From: an uncultured Oscillospiraceae bacterium
GTDB taxonomy: Bacteria > Bacillota > Clostridia > Oscillospirales > Oscillospiraceae
DNA: 53,317 bases
Direction of reading: 5' to 3'
Assembly: GCA_934591845.1 (NCBI GenBank)
Contig: CAKTPO010000016.1
Coordinates: 1-53,317, forward strand
Each line of letters begins with the position of its first letter. Position 1 is the stretch's first letter. The position numbers and the translations under genes were made by a program. A model generated the notes under the pieces. That model saw only the letters and a list, made by a program, of their open reading frames with translations. It had not been told where the DNA came from and searched no databases. This document shows, piece by piece, positions 1 to 13,232 of the stretch.

Positions 1-218
1 TCGGTCTCGTACTCAACGTGAGCGGTGTTGATCGTGATACCACGAGCCTTCTCTTCGGGAGCCTTATCGATGGAAGCGTAGTCCTCGAAGTCGGCCTGGC
101 CCTTCAGAGCCAGATACTTGGTGATAGCGGCGGTCAGAGTGGTCTTGCCGTGGTCAACATGGCCGATGGTGCCAATGTTAACATGGGGCTTAGTTCTTTC
201 AAACTTCTGCTTTGCCAT
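1..218 (-). CDS. tuf: Elongation factor Tu, N-terminal part (runs off the window)
   Basis: Delivers aminoacyl-tRNA to the ribosome as a GTP complex. The 72 visible codons begin [20 protein letters not shown] and contain the P-loop GHVDHGKTT and the switch region [15 protein letters not shown], which are diagnostic of EF-Tu. The ATG at 216-218 is preceded by a strong AGGAGGA site (228-234). It lies 132 bases downstream of fusA, the usual last position of the str operon. The rest of the gene is outside the window. Confidence 0.97.
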   Translation of the reverse strand, partial: MAKQKFERTKPHVNIGTIGHVDHGKTTLTAAITKYLALKGQADFEDYASIDKAPEEKARGITINTAHVEYET

Positions 219-295
219 TTGAAATATTCCTCCTGTTAAAAATGAGTATAAATTATTAGCAGCTTTGGCGATATGTGTTTCCGCACATCAAGTGT

Positions 296-324
296 ATGAT
301 ACAACAAAATACACGGAAACACAA
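296..324 (-). promoter_or_regulatory. Possible tuf promoter
   Basis: On the minus strand, TTGTGT (319-324), a 17-base spacer and TATCAT (296-301) lie between fusA and tuf. The match is moderate. A tuf-specific promoter in addition to str-operon readthrough is common in bacteria. Confidence 0.4.
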
Positions 325-350
325 GAGAAAATTTTCGTTTTTACGAAAAA

Positions 351-2429
351 TTAATCTCTGGAACGAGCCTTGATCAGCTCGTCGGTCTTGGACTTGGGCA
401 GTTCTGCGTTGTGGCTGGGCTCCATGGAGTAGTTACCACGGCCCTGAGTCTTGGAACGCAGGTCGGTAGCGTAACCGAACATCTCGGCCAGAGGAACGTT
501 GGCGTCGATCTGGACAGCACCGGTACGGGTGATCTGGCCCAGAATGTTGCCGCGGCGAGCAGTGATGTCACCGATAACGGTGCCCATGTACTCATCGGGA
601 ACAGTGACGGAAACCTTCATGATGGGCTCCAGAATGGTGGGGTTGGCCTTCCGGCAGGCTTCCTTGAACGCCATGGAACCGGCGATCTTAAACGCCATTT
701 CGGAGGAGTCCACTTCATGGTAAGAGCCATCGAACAGGGTGACCTTTACGTCAACCACGGGGTAACCGGCCAGAACACCGGCCTCCATGGCGCCCTGAAT
801 ACCGGCGTCAACGGCAGGAATATATTCCTTGGGAATGGCGCCGCCGACAACGGCGTTGATGAACTCGTAACCCTTGCCGGGCTCGTTGGGTTCCACGTGG
901 ATCTTGACGTGGCCGTACTGGCCCTTACCGCCGGACTGACGGGCATACTTGGTTTCCTGATCCACTGCCTTGCGGATGGTCTCCTTGTAGGAAACCTGAG
1001 GTGCGCCAACATTGGCCTCCACCTTGAACTCACGGAGCAGACGGTCAACAATGATTTCCAGGTGCAGCTCGCCCATGCCGGCGATGATGGTCTGCCCGGT
1101 TTCCTTGTTGGTGTAGGTCCGGAAGGTGGGGTCTTCTTCAGCCAGCTTGGACAGGGCAATGCCCATCTTTTCCTGACCGGCCTTGGTCTTGGGCTCGATG
1201 GCAACCTCGATAACAGGCTCGGGGAACACCATGGACTCCAGAATGATGGGATGGTTCTCATCACAGAAGGTGTCACCGGTGGTGGTGTTCTTCACACCAA
1301 CAGCGGCGGCGATGTCACCGGCGTAGATGGTGTCAATGTCTTCCCGATGGTTGGCGTGCATCTGCAGGATGCGGCCCAGACGCTCCTTGGTGCCCTTGGT
1401 GCAGTTCAGGACCGTGCTGCCCTTTTCCAGAGTACCGGAGTACACACGGAAGTAGCACAACTTACCAACGTAGGGGTCGGTAGCGATCTTGAAAGCCAGA
1501 GCGGAGAAAGGAGCCTCATCGGAAGCGGGACGGAAGTCCTCTTCCTCGGTCTCAGGGTTGATGCCCTTGATGCCCTTCTTATCCAGGGGGCTGGGCATAT
1601 AGTCAACAACAGCATCCAGAACTTCCTGAACACCCTTGTTCTTGTAAGAGGTGCCGCAGACAACGGGAACCAACTCGTTGGCGATGGTGGCACGGCGGAT
1701 GACGGCCTTCATTTCGGGAACGGTGATTTCCTCACCCTCCAGATACTTCATGGCCAGATCATCGTCCAGAGCGGTCAGCGCATCCATGAGCTTCTCATGG
1801 TACTCGTTGGCCAGATCCACCATATCCTCGGGGATCTCCTCAATGCGCACATCCTTACCCAACTCATCATAGAAGACATTGGCCTTCATGGTCAGCAGGT
1901 CGATGTTGCCCTTGAAGAACGCTTCGGAGCCGATGGGCAGCTGGATGGCAACGGCGTTGCACTTCAGACGCTCGTCGATCATGGTCAGAACTCTGTAGAA
2001 GTCGGCACCCATGATGTCCATCTTGTTGACGTAGATCATCCGGGGGACCTTGTACTCGTCGGCCTGGCGCCAAACGGTCTCGGTCTGGGGTTCCACGCCG
2101 CCCTTGGCGCACAGAACGGTAACAGCGCCGTCCAGAACACGCAGGGAGCGCTCCACCTCAACGGTGAAGTCCACGTGGCCCGGGGTGTCGATGATGTTCA
2201 GCCGGCAGCCCTTCCAGAAGCAAGTAGTAGCAGCGGAAGTGATGGTGATACCACGCTCCTGCTCCTGGGCCATCCAGTCCATGGTAGCAGAGCCGTCGTG
2301 GGTCTCACCGATCTTGTAGTTCTTACCGGTGTAGAACAGGATACGCTCGGTGGTGGTGGTCTTACCGGCATCGATGTGGGCCATGATGCCGAAGTTTCTG
2401 GTATTTTCCAGGGAATACTGTCTAGGCAT
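351..2429 (-). CDS. fusA: Elongation factor G
   Basis: GTPase that drives ribosomal translocation. The 692-residue length is typical. The G domain shows AHIDAGKT (residues 17-24), DTPGH near 81-85 and NKMD near 135-138, followed by the translation-factor beta barrel and the domain IV/V region ending in a Lys-rich tail ([13 protein letters not shown]). It starts [20 protein letters not shown], as in Firmicutes. It follows rpsG by 15 bases and precedes tuf, so it is co-transcribed in the str operon. No truncation or unusual residue was noticed. Confidence 0.98.
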   Translation of the reverse strand: MPRQYSLENTRNFGIMAHIDAGKTTTTERILFYTGKNYKIGETHDGSATMDWMAQEQERGITITSAATTCFWKGCRLNIIDTPGHVDFTVEVERSLRVLDGAVTVLCAKGGVEPQTETVWRQADEYKVPRMIYVNKMDIMGADFYRVLTMIDERLKCNAVAIQLPIGSEAFFKGNIDLLTMKANVFYDELGKDVRIEEIPEDMVDLANEYHEKLMDALTALDDDLAMKYLEGEEITVPEMKAVIRRATIANELVPVVCGTSYKNKGVQEVLDAVVDYMPSPLDKKGIKGINPETEEEDFRPASDEAPFSALAFKIATDPYVGKLCYFRVYSGTLEKGSTVLNCTKGTKERLGRILQMHANHREDIDTIYAGDIAAAVGVKNTTTGDTFCDENHPIILESMVFPEPVIEVAIEPKTKAGQEKMGIALSKLAEEDPTFRTYTNKETGQTIIAGMGELHLEIIVDRLLREFKVEANVGAPQVSYKETIRKAVDQETKYARQSGGKGQYGHVKIHVEPNEPGKGYEFINAVVGGAIPKEYIPAVDAGIQGAMEAGVLAGYPVVDVKVTLFDGSYHEVDSSEMAFKIAGSMAFKEACRKANPTILEPIMKVSVTVPDEYMGTVIGDITARRGNILGQITRTGAVQIDANVPLAEMFGYATDLRSKTQGRGNYSMEPSHNAELPKSKTDELIKARSRD

Positions 2430-2444
2430 TGATTCTCTCCTTGA

Positions 2445-2915
2445 TTACCAGCGGAAATGAGCGAAAGCCTTGTTGGCTTCGGCCATCTTGTGGACATCCT
2501 CGCGCTTCTTCACAGATGCGCCGGTGTTGTTGGCAGCGTCCATGATCTCAGCGGCCAGCCGCTCCTTCATGGTGTTTTCGCTGCGGTTGCGGCTGTACAG
2601 GGTGATCCAACGCAGACCCAGGGTCTGACGGCGGTCAGCCCGGACTTCGATAGGCACCTGGTAGGTGGCGCCGCCTACACGGCGAGCCTTCAGCTCCACG
2701 GCGGGCATGATGTTTTCCATAGCCTGCTGGAAGACTTCCAGGCCGTTCTTGCCGGTCTTATTCTCGACGATTTCGAAAGCACCATAGACAACTTTCTGGG
2801 CAACACCCTTCTTGCCGTCCAGCATGATGCTGTTTACGAGCTTGGTAACCAGAACGGAATTGTAATTAGGATCCGGAAGGACCTCTCTCTTGGGAACATT
2901 ACCTCTTCTGGGCAC
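2445..2915 (-). CDS. rpsG: 30S ribosomal protein S7 (GTG start)
   Basis: Primary 16S rRNA-binding protein of the small-subunit head. The 156-residue product starts [20 protein letters not shown] after the initiator and ends [12 protein letters not shown], the normal S7 termini. An upstream in-frame ATG (2931-2933) would add six residues (MKEGSK), but those codons are the ribosome binding site AAGGAGG itself, so the GTG at 2913-2915 is the real start. It lies between rpsL and fusA in the str operon. The 159-base gap to rpsL is unusually long and contains hairpins. Confidence 0.97.
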   Translation of the reverse strand: MPRRGNVPKREVLPDPNYNSVLVTKLVNSIMLDGKKGVAQKVVYGAFEIVENKTGKNGLEVFQQAMENIMPAVELKARRVGGATYQVPIEVRADRRQTLGLRWITLYSRNRSENTMKERLAAEIMDAANNTGASVKKREDVHKMAEANKAFAHFRW

Positions 2916-3074
2916 TTTGCTTCCCTCCTTCATAATATAATGATTTCATCGGTACTCGAAAGTGTGACTTTCGTTGTGCCTGGCCAGAGGTTTATATTTA
3001 TATATAAACGCTGGCAAGGCCTTGCCTTGCGAAAGGGCGTAGGGAAAATTTAAGGTTTGTCAGAAGAATGTTTC
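2916..3074 (-). other. Structured rpsL-rpsG intercistronic region
   Basis: This gap holds several self-complementary stretches on the transcribed (minus) strand: CGAAAGT/ACTTTCG with a three-base loop near 2957-2973, a CAAGGC/GCCTTG palindrome near 3015-3030, and an AT-rich palindrome near 2990-3006. No T-tract follows, so it is not an intrinsic terminator. In E. coli the equivalent intercistronic region is the S7 translational operator. Whether this one is used that way is inference. Confidence 0.35.
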
Positions 3075-3500
3075 TTACTTCTTCTTGCCAGCCTTGGGAC
3101 GCTTTGCACCGTACTTGGAACGGGCCTGCATCCGGTTCTGCACGCCCTGGGTATCCAGAGTGCCGCGGATGATGTGGTAACGAACACCAGGCAGGTCCTT
3201 GACACGACCGCCACGGATCAGAACCACGGAGTGCTCCTGCAGGTTGTGGCCGACACCGGGGATGTAAGCGGAAACTTCCATACCGTTGGTCAGACGTACA
3301 CGAGCGATCTTACGCAGTGCAGAGTTAGGCTTCTTGGGGGTGGTGGTACGAACGGCAGTGCAAACGCCACGCTTCTGGGGGGAGGGCAGGGTAGTCGCCT
3401 TGTTCTCCAGGGTGTTCAGACCTCTCTGCAGAGCGGGAGAGTTGGACTTGTAGATGGCAGCCTTCCGGCCATTCTTTACCAGCTGATTAAAAGTAGGCAT
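3075..3500 (-). CDS. rpsL: 30S ribosomal protein S12
   Basis: Decoding-centre ribosomal protein. The 141-residue sequence starts [15 protein letters not shown] and carries the conserved [13 protein letters not shown] and [14 protein letters not shown] segments. Both lysines at the classical streptomycin-resistance positions are wild type. The tail is Lys-rich ([10 protein letters not shown]). A good ribosome binding site (AAAGGAG) precedes the ATG. It follows the L7Ae-like gene by 71 bases and precedes rpsG. Confidence 0.98.
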   Translation of the reverse strand: MPTFNQLVKNGRKAAIYKSNSPALQRGLNTLENKATTLPSPQKRGVCTAVRTTTPKKPNSALRKIARVRLTNGMEVSAYIPGVGHNLQEHSVVLIRGGRVKDLPGVRYHIIRGTLDTQGVQNRMQARSKYGAKRPKAGKKK

Positions 3501-3571
3501 CTTATTTCTCCTTTCTTTGATTCTCGCCTTTTGAGCGGGTTCTATATTCTACGGGTCTTGCCCGGTAGAAC

Positions 3572-3853
3572 CTATTTGAGGACGGCTGCTGCCGCTGCGC
3601 CTACGTCGATGCCGCAGGCGCGCCCAAGTTCTCTCATGGAGGGAACCCAGGTAGGTTGGATACCCGCTTCTCCACAGCATTTACAGATTTCGTCTGTCAG
3701 CCGGGGGTCCGCGTTTTCTGCCAGAAAAACAGCCGCTACCCGGTCATTTTTCAGGGCCTTGCGCAGCTGCTTGCTGCCCACCAGAATCTTCTTTCCGGTG
3801 AAATCCAGCCGAGGACCGGACTCAGGGATCATACATTCTTTTTTCATATCCAT
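3572..3853 (-). CDS. ybxF: L7Ae/L30e-family ribosomal protein (YbxF-like)
   Basis: Small kink-turn RNA-binding protein of the L7Ae family, found just before rpsL in Bacillus. The core reads GKKILVGSKQLRKALKND, then AVFLAENADPRLTDEI and ELGRACGIDVGAAAAAVLK, matching YbxF over its length. The N-terminus is uncertain. The ATG at 3851-3853 (MDMKKEC, 93 residues) is the first in-frame ATG downstream of a consensus promoter, but lies only about 4 bases after the expected transcription start and has no clear ribosome binding site. Later ATGs (codons 3 and 8) are possible starts. Longer forms would begin upstream of the promoter. Confidence 0.85.
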   Translation of the reverse strand: MDMKKECMIPESGPRLDFTGKKILVGSKQLRKALKNDRVAAVFLAENADPRLTDEICKCCGEAGIQPTWVPSMRELGRACGIDVGAAAAAVLK

Positions 3854-3863
3854 ACAAGTTAGT

Positions 3864-3891
3864 ATTATACGCAGATTTCCGGAATTGTCAA
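3864..3891 (-). promoter_or_regulatory. Consensus sigma-A promoter for the str operon
   Basis: On the minus strand, TTGACA (3886-3891), a 16-base spacer and TATAAT (3864-3869). Both hexamers are perfect. Transcription should start near 3857, just ahead of the L7Ae-like gene, and run through rpsL, rpsG and fusA. The str operon therefore has its own promoter rather than depending on rpoBC readthrough. Confidence 0.85.
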
Positions 3892-3992
3892 CCGAAAATT
3901 CAAAATAAATATTCACAAAACCAAAGTTTTCCCAAGTTGGTTTTTGATATTTCACACAAATGGTACCTCTCCCCTGCTTTTGCGCCAAAGAA

Positions 3993-4019
3993 AAGGCTCC
4001 CTCGCTTGGAAGGAGCCTT
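3993..4019 (-). terminator. Intrinsic terminator of the zinc-ribbon gene
   Basis: AAGGCTCC and GGAGCCTT arms, followed on the minus strand by TTTTCTTT. It lies 5 bases after the stop codon of the 4025-5398 gene and separates it from the str operon. Confidence 0.85.
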
Positions 4020-4024
4020 GTTAT

Positions 4025-5398
4025 TTACCAATCGGAATCCCAGTCCGTATCCCCGGAATCCCAGGAATCGCCGGAGTCCCAGCTGAAATCGCTGTCGGAG
4101 CTGCTGCCGGAATCGTTTTGCGTGGGGGCTTCGTAGAAATCGGAGTCGGTAAAGTCCGAGGTCTGGGTGGCCGGATCCCAGGTATCCGTGTAGTAGAAGT
4201 CGGGAACCATGGAAGGATGGTGCAGTTCCTCCGGCATGGCGCTATGCTCGATGGGCTGCCAGCCGTCCTGGTCATCATAGCTGTACCATTCGTCGTCATA
4301 GAAGTAGCCCTGGTGATAATAGGTCCGGTCGTGGATGCGGTAGTAGCCCCGGGAGGCGGTTTTGGAGGCCTGACTGTCCCGGTAGACCAGGCTCTGGGCA
4401 AAGTCCTCTGCCCCCAAAGAGCCGGTATAAGTCTGGGACAGCAGATAGTGCTTGGCCTGGGACGGGTGCCGCAAGTCCTGGGGCAGCTTGGAAAATTCCA
4501 CTTTTTCCCACTGGTCGGTCCAGTGGAACCAGTCTTCATTATAGCTGCTGTTTAAGTGGTAGTACAGGTCTCCGCAACGGTAATAGCCAATGGAGACATA
4601 CATATCCTCCTGCATGTCCTGGCCGTAGACACTTTCCTTAAAGTCCGAGCAAGGAAGCCCGGAGTCCCAGGTGTCCGAGGCAAAATAGGGCTTGCTGGAT
4701 TTTTTGGTTTCCAGGGAATCCGGCACCTGGTCTAAGTCCAGGGGGCCTACCCAGTTATCCCCATCGTAGCGGAACCAGTTCAGGTCGTCATAGCTCCGGG
4801 TGCTGTAATAGTAGCAGGTATTGTCATATGTATAGTAGCCTGTGGAGGGGTCATTGCGCATGAGGAACAGGCCAAAGATGATCATCAGGACAAACATGGC
4901 CGCCACGGAGCCCACAACGGCCACCAGGCATCCGATGCAGCCCTTGCCGACGCTTTTGCCGGTCTCCGTCAGGCTTTGTTTAGGGTTTCCGGTGCCCCCG
5001 GCCCCGGCGGCCGCCTTTTTGACGTTGCGCATTTTTTGCTGGGTGATCTCCTGTTTGAGCCGCTGGAACAGCTCATTTACCGCATAGGCCTGATCTGTGC
5101 CCCGGTAACGCACCGCCCGTTCACCGGAAGCCTTGTTCTTATAGACAATGTAGTTTCCGGATTCCTCCTCAAAGTAGACACCAAAGGCTTTGGGCTCTTT
5201 GACGTTTTTCCCGATGAAAAACCGGGTCACGTTCTCCGGCGGCAGGCCCTTGCTTTCGTACCACTTTTTCAGCTCCTCAATGGTCAGGGGCTGATCGCCG
5301 CTGGACCGCCGGACACTGGCGTTTGGTGCGCCGCAGTTTGGGCAGACGGACTCGGTATCGTTCATCATGGTGCCGCAAAAATCGCATTTGACCTTCAT
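4025..5398 (-). CDS. Zinc-ribbon, single-TM protein with three aromatic repeats
   Basis: Family not recognised. The 457-residue protein has an N-terminal zinc ribbon (Cys5, 8, 19, 22), a basic/polar segment to about 150, one hydrophobic helix (about 155-180), then three repeats of about 80 residues beginning GYY at about 187, 271 and 351. Each repeat has the order GYY, YY, D-W-x-x-Y/D, W, P-x-x-L, PS, Y, TW/TY, SDF. It ends in a Ser/Asp/Trp-rich tail (DSGDSWDSGDTDWDSDW). Predicted topology: ribbon inside the cell, repeats outside. It has its own promoter and terminator and sits between rpoC and the str operon, where Bacillus has no gene. No function is assigned. Confidence 0.8.
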   Translation of the reverse strand: MKVKCDFCGTMMNDTESVCPNCGAPNASVRRSSGDQPLTIEELKKWYESKGLPPENVTRFFIGKNVKEPKAFGVYFEEESGNYIVYKNKASGERAVRYRGTDQAYAVNELFQRLKQEITQQKMRNVKKAAAGAGGTGNPKQSLTETGKSVGKGCIGCLVAVVGSVAAMFVLMIIFGLFLMRNDPSTGYYTYDNTCYYYSTRSYDDLNWFRYDGDNWVGPLDLDQVPDSLETKKSSKPYFASDTWDSGLPCSDFKESVYGQDMQEDMYVSIGYYRCGDLYYHLNSSYNEDWFHWTDQWEKVEFSKLPQDLRHPSQAKHYLLSQTYTGSLGAEDFAQSLVYRDSQASKTASRGYYRIHDRTYYHQGYFYDDEWYSYDDQDGWQPIEHSAMPEELHHPSMVPDFYYTDTWDPATQTSDFTDSDFYEAPTQNDSGSSSDSDFSWDSGDSWDSGDTDWDSDW

Positions 5399-5433
5399 CG
5401 TTATCCCCCTTTTCCGTGAATATAACCAATATT

Positions 5434-5462
5434 AGTATACACCATCGGCACACCATTGTAAA
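5434..5462 (-). promoter_or_regulatory. Promoter of the zinc-ribbon gene
   Basis: On the minus strand, TTTACA (5457-5462), a 17-base spacer and TATACT (5434-5439). It lies downstream of the rpoC terminator and about 35 bases before the ATG, so the gene is expressed independently of rpoBC. Confidence 0.7.
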
Positions 5463-5501
5463 CGATGAATTTACAATTTATACCTACTTCCCTTTGAACG
5501 C

Positions 5502-5537
5502 AAAAATCCGCCTCTCCGAAAATCACGGAGAGGCGGA
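5502..5537 (-). terminator. rpoBC intrinsic terminator
   Basis: A 13-bp perfect stem (ATCCGCCTCTCCG with its complement, 5506-5518 and 5525-5537), followed on the minus strand by TTTTT. It lies 15 bases past the rpoC stop and ends the rpoBC operon. Confidence 0.92.
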
Positions 5538-5552
5538 TATGGGGATATGGTA

Positions 5553-9251
<3,699 letters not shown>

Positions 9252-9264
9252 TTACCGAGCCTCC

Positions 9265-12200
9265 TTATTCTTCAAACGTCTCAGGATCGGACTCGTCCAG
9301 ATCGCTGAATACGTTCATAATATCCTCAGGGCCGTCCTCGTCAATGACGAAACCGGCATCCAGCACCTCATTGGTGTCGCCCACAACAACGTCCTCGTTG
9401 TCGCTGCCGGAGGTGTAGACCACATCTTCATCGTCGTCTTCCTCACGCAGCTCGATTTCGTTGCCCTGCTCGTCCAGCACCCGGATGTCCAGGCACAGAG
9501 CCTGCAGTTCCTTTACAAGAACCTTGAAGGATTCCGGCACGCCGGGCTTGGGAATATTGGCACCCTTTACAATGGCCTCGTAGGTCTTCACACGGCCGGT
9601 CACGTCGTCGGACTTGACGGTCAGGATTTCCTGCAGGGTGTAAGCGGCGCCGTAGGCTTCCAGAGCCCAGACTTCCATTTCGCCGAAACGCTGGCCGCCG
9701 AACTGGGCCTTGCCGCCCAAGGGCTGCTGGGTGACCAGTGCGTAGGGGCCGGTGGAACGGGCGTGGATCTTATCATCAACCAGGTGGTGGAGTTTCAGGT
9801 AGTAGGGGTAGCCAACGGTGACCAGGTTGTCAAAAGGCTCGCCGGTACGACCGTCATACAGCACGGTCTTGCCGTCTTCCCGCAGACCCGCCAGTTTCAG
9901 GGTATCCCGGATGTCTTTCTCGTTGGCACCGTCAAATACGGGGGTAGCCACCTTCCAGCCCAGCGCACGGGCAGCGTAGCCCAGGTGGACTTCCAGAACC
10001 TGTCCGATGTTCATACGGGAAGGAACGCCCAGGGGGTTCAGCACGATGTCCAGAGGCGTACCGTCCGGCAGGAAGGGCATATCCTCCTCCGGAAGAACCC
10101 GGGACACAACGCCCTTGTTGCCGTGACGGCCAGCCATCTTATCGCCCACGGAGATCTTTCTCTTCTGGGCAATGGAGACCCGGACGGACTTGGTAACGCC
10201 GGGAGCCAGCTCGTCAGAGTTCTCTCTGGTAAAGACCTTTACATCTACAACGATGCCGCTTTCGCCATGAGGCACTTTCAAAGAGGTATCCCGGACTTCT
10301 CTGGCCTTTTCGCCAAAGATGGCCCGCAGCAGACGCTCCTCAGGGGTCAGCTCGGTTTCGCCCTTGGGGGTGACCTTGCCTACCAGATAGTCGCCGGAGT
10401 GAACCTCCGCGCCTACCCGGATAATGCCGTTTTCGTCCAGGTCTTTCAGGGTATCCTCACCAACGTTGGGAATATCCCGGGTGATTTCTTCCGGTCCCAG
10501 CTTAGTGTCACGGGCTTCGGTCTCATGCTCCTCAATGTGGATGGAAGTAAACACGTCCTCCCGGACCAGACGCTCGTTCAGCAGAATGGCGTCCTCGTAG
10601 TTGTAGCCCTCCCAGGTCACAAAGCCGATCAGCACGTTCTTACCCAGGGCCACTTCGCCGCCGGAGCAGGAGGGGCCGTCTGCCACGATTTCCTGGGCCT
10701 CTACCCGCTCGCCAACCACCACACCGGGCCGCTGGTTGATGCAGGTACCGGCATTGGAACGGGCGAACTTGGTCAGGCGCATAGTCTCGGTCTCGCCGTC
10801 GTCATAGCGCAGGGAGATGGAGTCCGCGGAAACGGCGGTGACCACACCGGCTTTCTTGGCTTTCAGGCAGACCTCGGAGTCCACGGCGGCCTTATGCTCA
10901 ATACCGGTGGCAACTACAGGAGGCTCGGTGGTCAGCAGAGGCACGGCCTGACGCTGCATGTTGGCGCCCATCAAGGCACGGTTGGCGTCGTCGTTCTGCA
11001 GGAACGGAATAAAGGAAGTAGCAATGGAAATCATCATTCTGGGGGATACGTCAATGTAGTCAATGACGTTCCGGTCCACTTCGATGATCTCGTTGCGGTG
11101 ACGGCAGGTGATACGGGCATTGGCCAGGCAGCCGTTTTCATCCAGAGGCTCGTTGGCCTGACCAACGTAGAAATCGTCTTCCACGTCGGCGGTCATGTAC
11201 TCCACGTCCTTGGTCACAAAGCCGGTGGCCTTGTCCACTTTCCGGTAGGGTGCCTCTACGAAGCCGTATTCATTGATTTTGGCAAAGGTGGCCAGATAGT
11301 TGATCAGGCCAATGTTGGGACCTTCAGGGGTCTCAATGGGACACATACGGCCATAGTGGGTATAGTGAATGTCTCGGACATCAAAGGAAGCCCGGTCACG
11401 GCTCAGGCCGCCAGGGCCAAGAGCGGACAGACGACGCTTGTGGGTCAGCTCGGCCAGAGGGTTATTCTGGTCCATGAACTGGCTCAGCGGGGAGGAGCCG
11501 AAGAATTCCTTGATGACGGCGGTCACAGGCCGGATGTTGATCAGGGTCTGGGGGGTCACGGAATCCAGATCCTGAACGGTCATCCGCTCCCGGATCACCC
11601 GTTCCAGACGGGAGAAGCCAATGCGGAACTGGTTCTGCAGCAGCTCACCTACGCAGCGCAGACGGCGGTTGCCCAGGTGGTCAATGTCATCGGGGATGCC
11701 AACGCCCATGGCCACGCAGTTCAGGTAGTTGATGGAAGCCATAATGTCTTCCACGGTGATATGGTTGGGGATCAGGTCATTCATCCGCTCGGCAATGGCG
11801 GTCTTCCAGTCGCCGTCAGCACCCAGGGTCTCCACCATTTCTTTCAGGACCTTGAAGCAGACCTTTTCCTTGATGCCGTATTCGGCGGGGTCAAAGTTCA
11901 CAAACCCGGCCATGTCCACCATGCCGTTGGAGAAGACCTTGACGTTCTGGTCGCCCACCTTGATGACGGCCTCGTTCACGCCCCGGGCCGCCAGGTCATG
12001 GGCCTGGACACGGGAGATGAAGTCACCGGGCATGACCAGAATTTCGCCGGTCATGGGGTCAGCGATGGGTTCGGCGGCCTCCTGGCCGGACAGACGGGAC
12101 CAGATGTCCATCTTCTTGTTGAACTTATACCGGCCCACCTTGCTCACATCGTAGCGATGGGGGTCAAACAGCAGACCTTCCAGGTGCGCGGTAGCAGTCT

Positions 12201-12960
12201 CCACCGTGGGAGGCTCACCGGGCCGCAGACGGCGGTAGATTTCCAGCAGAGACTCTTCCCGGGTCTTGCAGGGGTCTTTTTCCAGAGAGGCAATGATTCT
12301 GGGGTCTTCACCGAACATGGCCTTGATCTGCTCATCGGTCTGAACGCCCAGGGCGCGGATCAGGCTGGTGATAGGAATTTTCCGGTTCTTGTCGATCCGG
12401 ACCCAGAAAACGTCAGAGTTGTCGGTCTCATATTCCAGCCAGGCACCGCGGTAAGGAATTACCGTAGCGGTATAGGTGTGCTGGTCCGCCTTGTCCACCT
12501 CGTGGCCGTAGTACATGCCGGGGGAACGGACGATCTGAGAAATAATGACGCGCTCCGCGCCGTTGATCACAAAGGTACCGCCGTTGGTCATCACGGGGAA
12601 ATCGCCCATGAAAATGTCCTGCTCGGTAATGACCTCTGTCTCGGTGTTGCGCAGACGGACCCGCACCTTGATGGGCTTTGCGTAGGTGGCATCCCGCTCC
12701 TTACATTCCTCGATGGTATACTTGGGTTTGTCTTCCATGGTGTAGTCCAGGAAGCTCAGCTCCAGTTTACCGGAGAAATCGGTAATGGTGCCAACGTCCT
12801 TGAAAACTTCCCGCAGGCCTTCTTCCAGGAACCACTGATAGGAGTCCTTCTGGATTTTTAGCATGTTGGGGATTTCCAGGATCTCTTCATACTTCGCGTA
12901 GGATTTACGCATGGTCTTGCCGAACTTAACGTCCTTGACCATTGCCATATGGATCATCAC
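9265..12960 (-). CDS. rpoB: RNA polymerase beta subunit
   Basis: Second large subunit of RNA polymerase; 1231 residues. The rifampicin-pocket region is intact and reads as wild type ([31 protein letters not shown]). The C-terminal [10 protein letters not shown] and [21 protein letters not shown] blocks are also conserved, followed by an acidic extension (REEDDDEDV... ESDPETFEE). Two starts are close: ATG at 12960, with GAAAGG five bases upstream, or MVKDVKFGK six codons later. rplJ/rplL, often upstream, are absent; instead there is a consensus promoter and the repeat zone. Confidence 0.97.
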   Translation of the reverse strand: MMIHMAMVKDVKFGKTMRKSYAKYEEILEIPNMLKIQKDSYQWFLEEGLREVFKDVGTITDFSGKLELSFLDYTMEDKPKYTIEECKERDATYAKPIKVRVRLRNTETEVITEQDIFMGDFPVMTNGGTFVINGAERVIISQIVRSPGMYYGHEVDKADQHTYTATVIPYRGAWLEYETDNSDVFWVRIDKNRKIPITSLIRALGVQTDEQIKAMFGEDPRIIASLEKDPCKTREESLLEIYRRLRPGEPPTVETATAHLEGLLFDPHRYDVSKVGRYKFNKKMDIWSRLSGQEAAEPIADPMTGEILVMPGDFISRVQAHDLAARGVNEAVIKVGDQNVKVFSNGMVDMAGFVNFDPAEYGIKEKVCFKVLKEMVETLGADGDWKTAIAERMNDLIPNHITVEDIMASINYLNCVAMGVGIPDDIDHLGNRRLRCVGELLQNQFRIGFSRLERVIRERMTVQDLDSVTPQTLINIRPVTAVIKEFFGSSPLSQFMDQNNPLAELTHKRRLSALGPGGLSRDRASFDVRDIHYTHYGRMCPIETPEGPNIGLINYLATFAKINEYGFVEAPYRKVDKATGFVTKDVEYMTADVEDDFYVGQANEPLDENGCLANARITCRHRNEIIEVDRNVIDYIDVSPRMMISIATSFIPFLQNDDANRALMGANMQRQAVPLLTTEPPVVATGIEHKAAVDSEVCLKAKKAGVVTAVSADSISLRYDDGETETMRLTKFARSNAGTCINQRPGVVVGERVEAQEIVADGPSCSGGEVALGKNVLIGFVTWEGYNYEDAILLNERLVREDVFTSIHIEEHETEARDTKLGPEEITRDIPNVGEDTLKDLDENGIIRVGAEVHSGDYLVGKVTPKGETELTPEERLLRAIFGEKAREVRDTSLKVPHGESGIVVDVKVFTRENSDELAPGVTKSVRVSIAQKRKISVGDKMAGRHGNKGVVSRVLPEEDMPFLPDGTPLDIVLNPLGVPSRMNIGQVLEVHLGYAARALGWKVATPVFDGANEKDIRDTLKLAGLREDGKTVLYDGRTGEPFDNLVTVGYPYYLKLHHLVDDKIHARSTGPYALVTQQPLGGKAQFGGQRFGEMEVWALEAYGAAYTLQEILTVKSDDVTGRVKTYEAIVKGANIPKPGVPESFKVLVKELQALCLDIRVLDEQGNEIELREEDDDEDVVYTSGSDNEDVVVGDTNEVLDAGFVIDEDGPEDIMNVFSDLDESDPETFEE

Positions 12961-13027
12961 AGCCTTTCATCCGAATGTGTGTTGTTGATACGCTCGGAAG
13001 CGTTGTCAATTTTGCTAAACTTCCCTA

Positions 13028-13056
13028 TTGACTTTCGCCCCGCCCTGTGGTAAAAT
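13028..13056 (+). promoter_or_regulatory. Possible plus-strand promoter opposite the rpoB leader
   Basis: TTGACT (13028-13033), 17 bases, TAAAAT (13051-13056), reading away from rpoB. No convincing gene follows; a terminator hairpin lies at 13180-13208. If used, it would make a short RNA antisense to the rpoB leader and promoter. Confidence 0.3.
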
Positions 13057-13111
13057 GACCATGTTAGAGGGAGAATCCCCCAATAGGCGCACTGCCACAG
13101 TATGGACTTTC

Positions 13112-13140
13112 ATTATAACCGATGGCATCTTTTTTGTCAA
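13112..13140 (-). promoter_or_regulatory. rpoBC promoter
   Basis: On the minus strand, TTGACA (13135-13140), exactly 17 bases and TATAAT (13112-13117): a perfect sigma-A consensus. Transcription should begin near 13105, giving a leader of about 145 bases before rpoB. Confidence 0.88.
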
Positions 13141-13179
13141 TCGGTTTTTTTGTTTTTATCCCCCCTTTTTATCAAAAAC

Positions 13180-13221
13180 CCGCCGCCTCCCATACCAGGA
13201 GACGGCGGTTCGTGTTTTTTT
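13180..13221. terminator. Bidirectional terminator upstream of rpoB
   Basis: Arms CCGCCGcCTCC (13180-13190) and GGAGaCGGCGG (13198-13208), with T-tracts on both strands (13214-13221 on plus; GGGTTTTTG on minus). It insulates rpoBC from the repeat zone and would end any plus-strand transcript from 13028-13056. Confidence 0.75.
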
Positions 13222-13232
13222 ATCATTATAGG

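Noticed and set aside
411..2432. Long plus-strand reading frame opposite fusA
   Set aside because: It is the antisense shadow of fusA; no ribosome binding site and no family resemblance. Similar long frames opposite rpoC, rpoB, lysS, feoB and the malic enzyme were rejected for the same reason.
3075..3500. Streptomycin-resistance change in rpsL or rifampicin change in rpoB
   Set aside because: The PKKPNS and RVKDLPG lysines in S12 and the rifampicin-pocket residues in RpoB are the normal ones.
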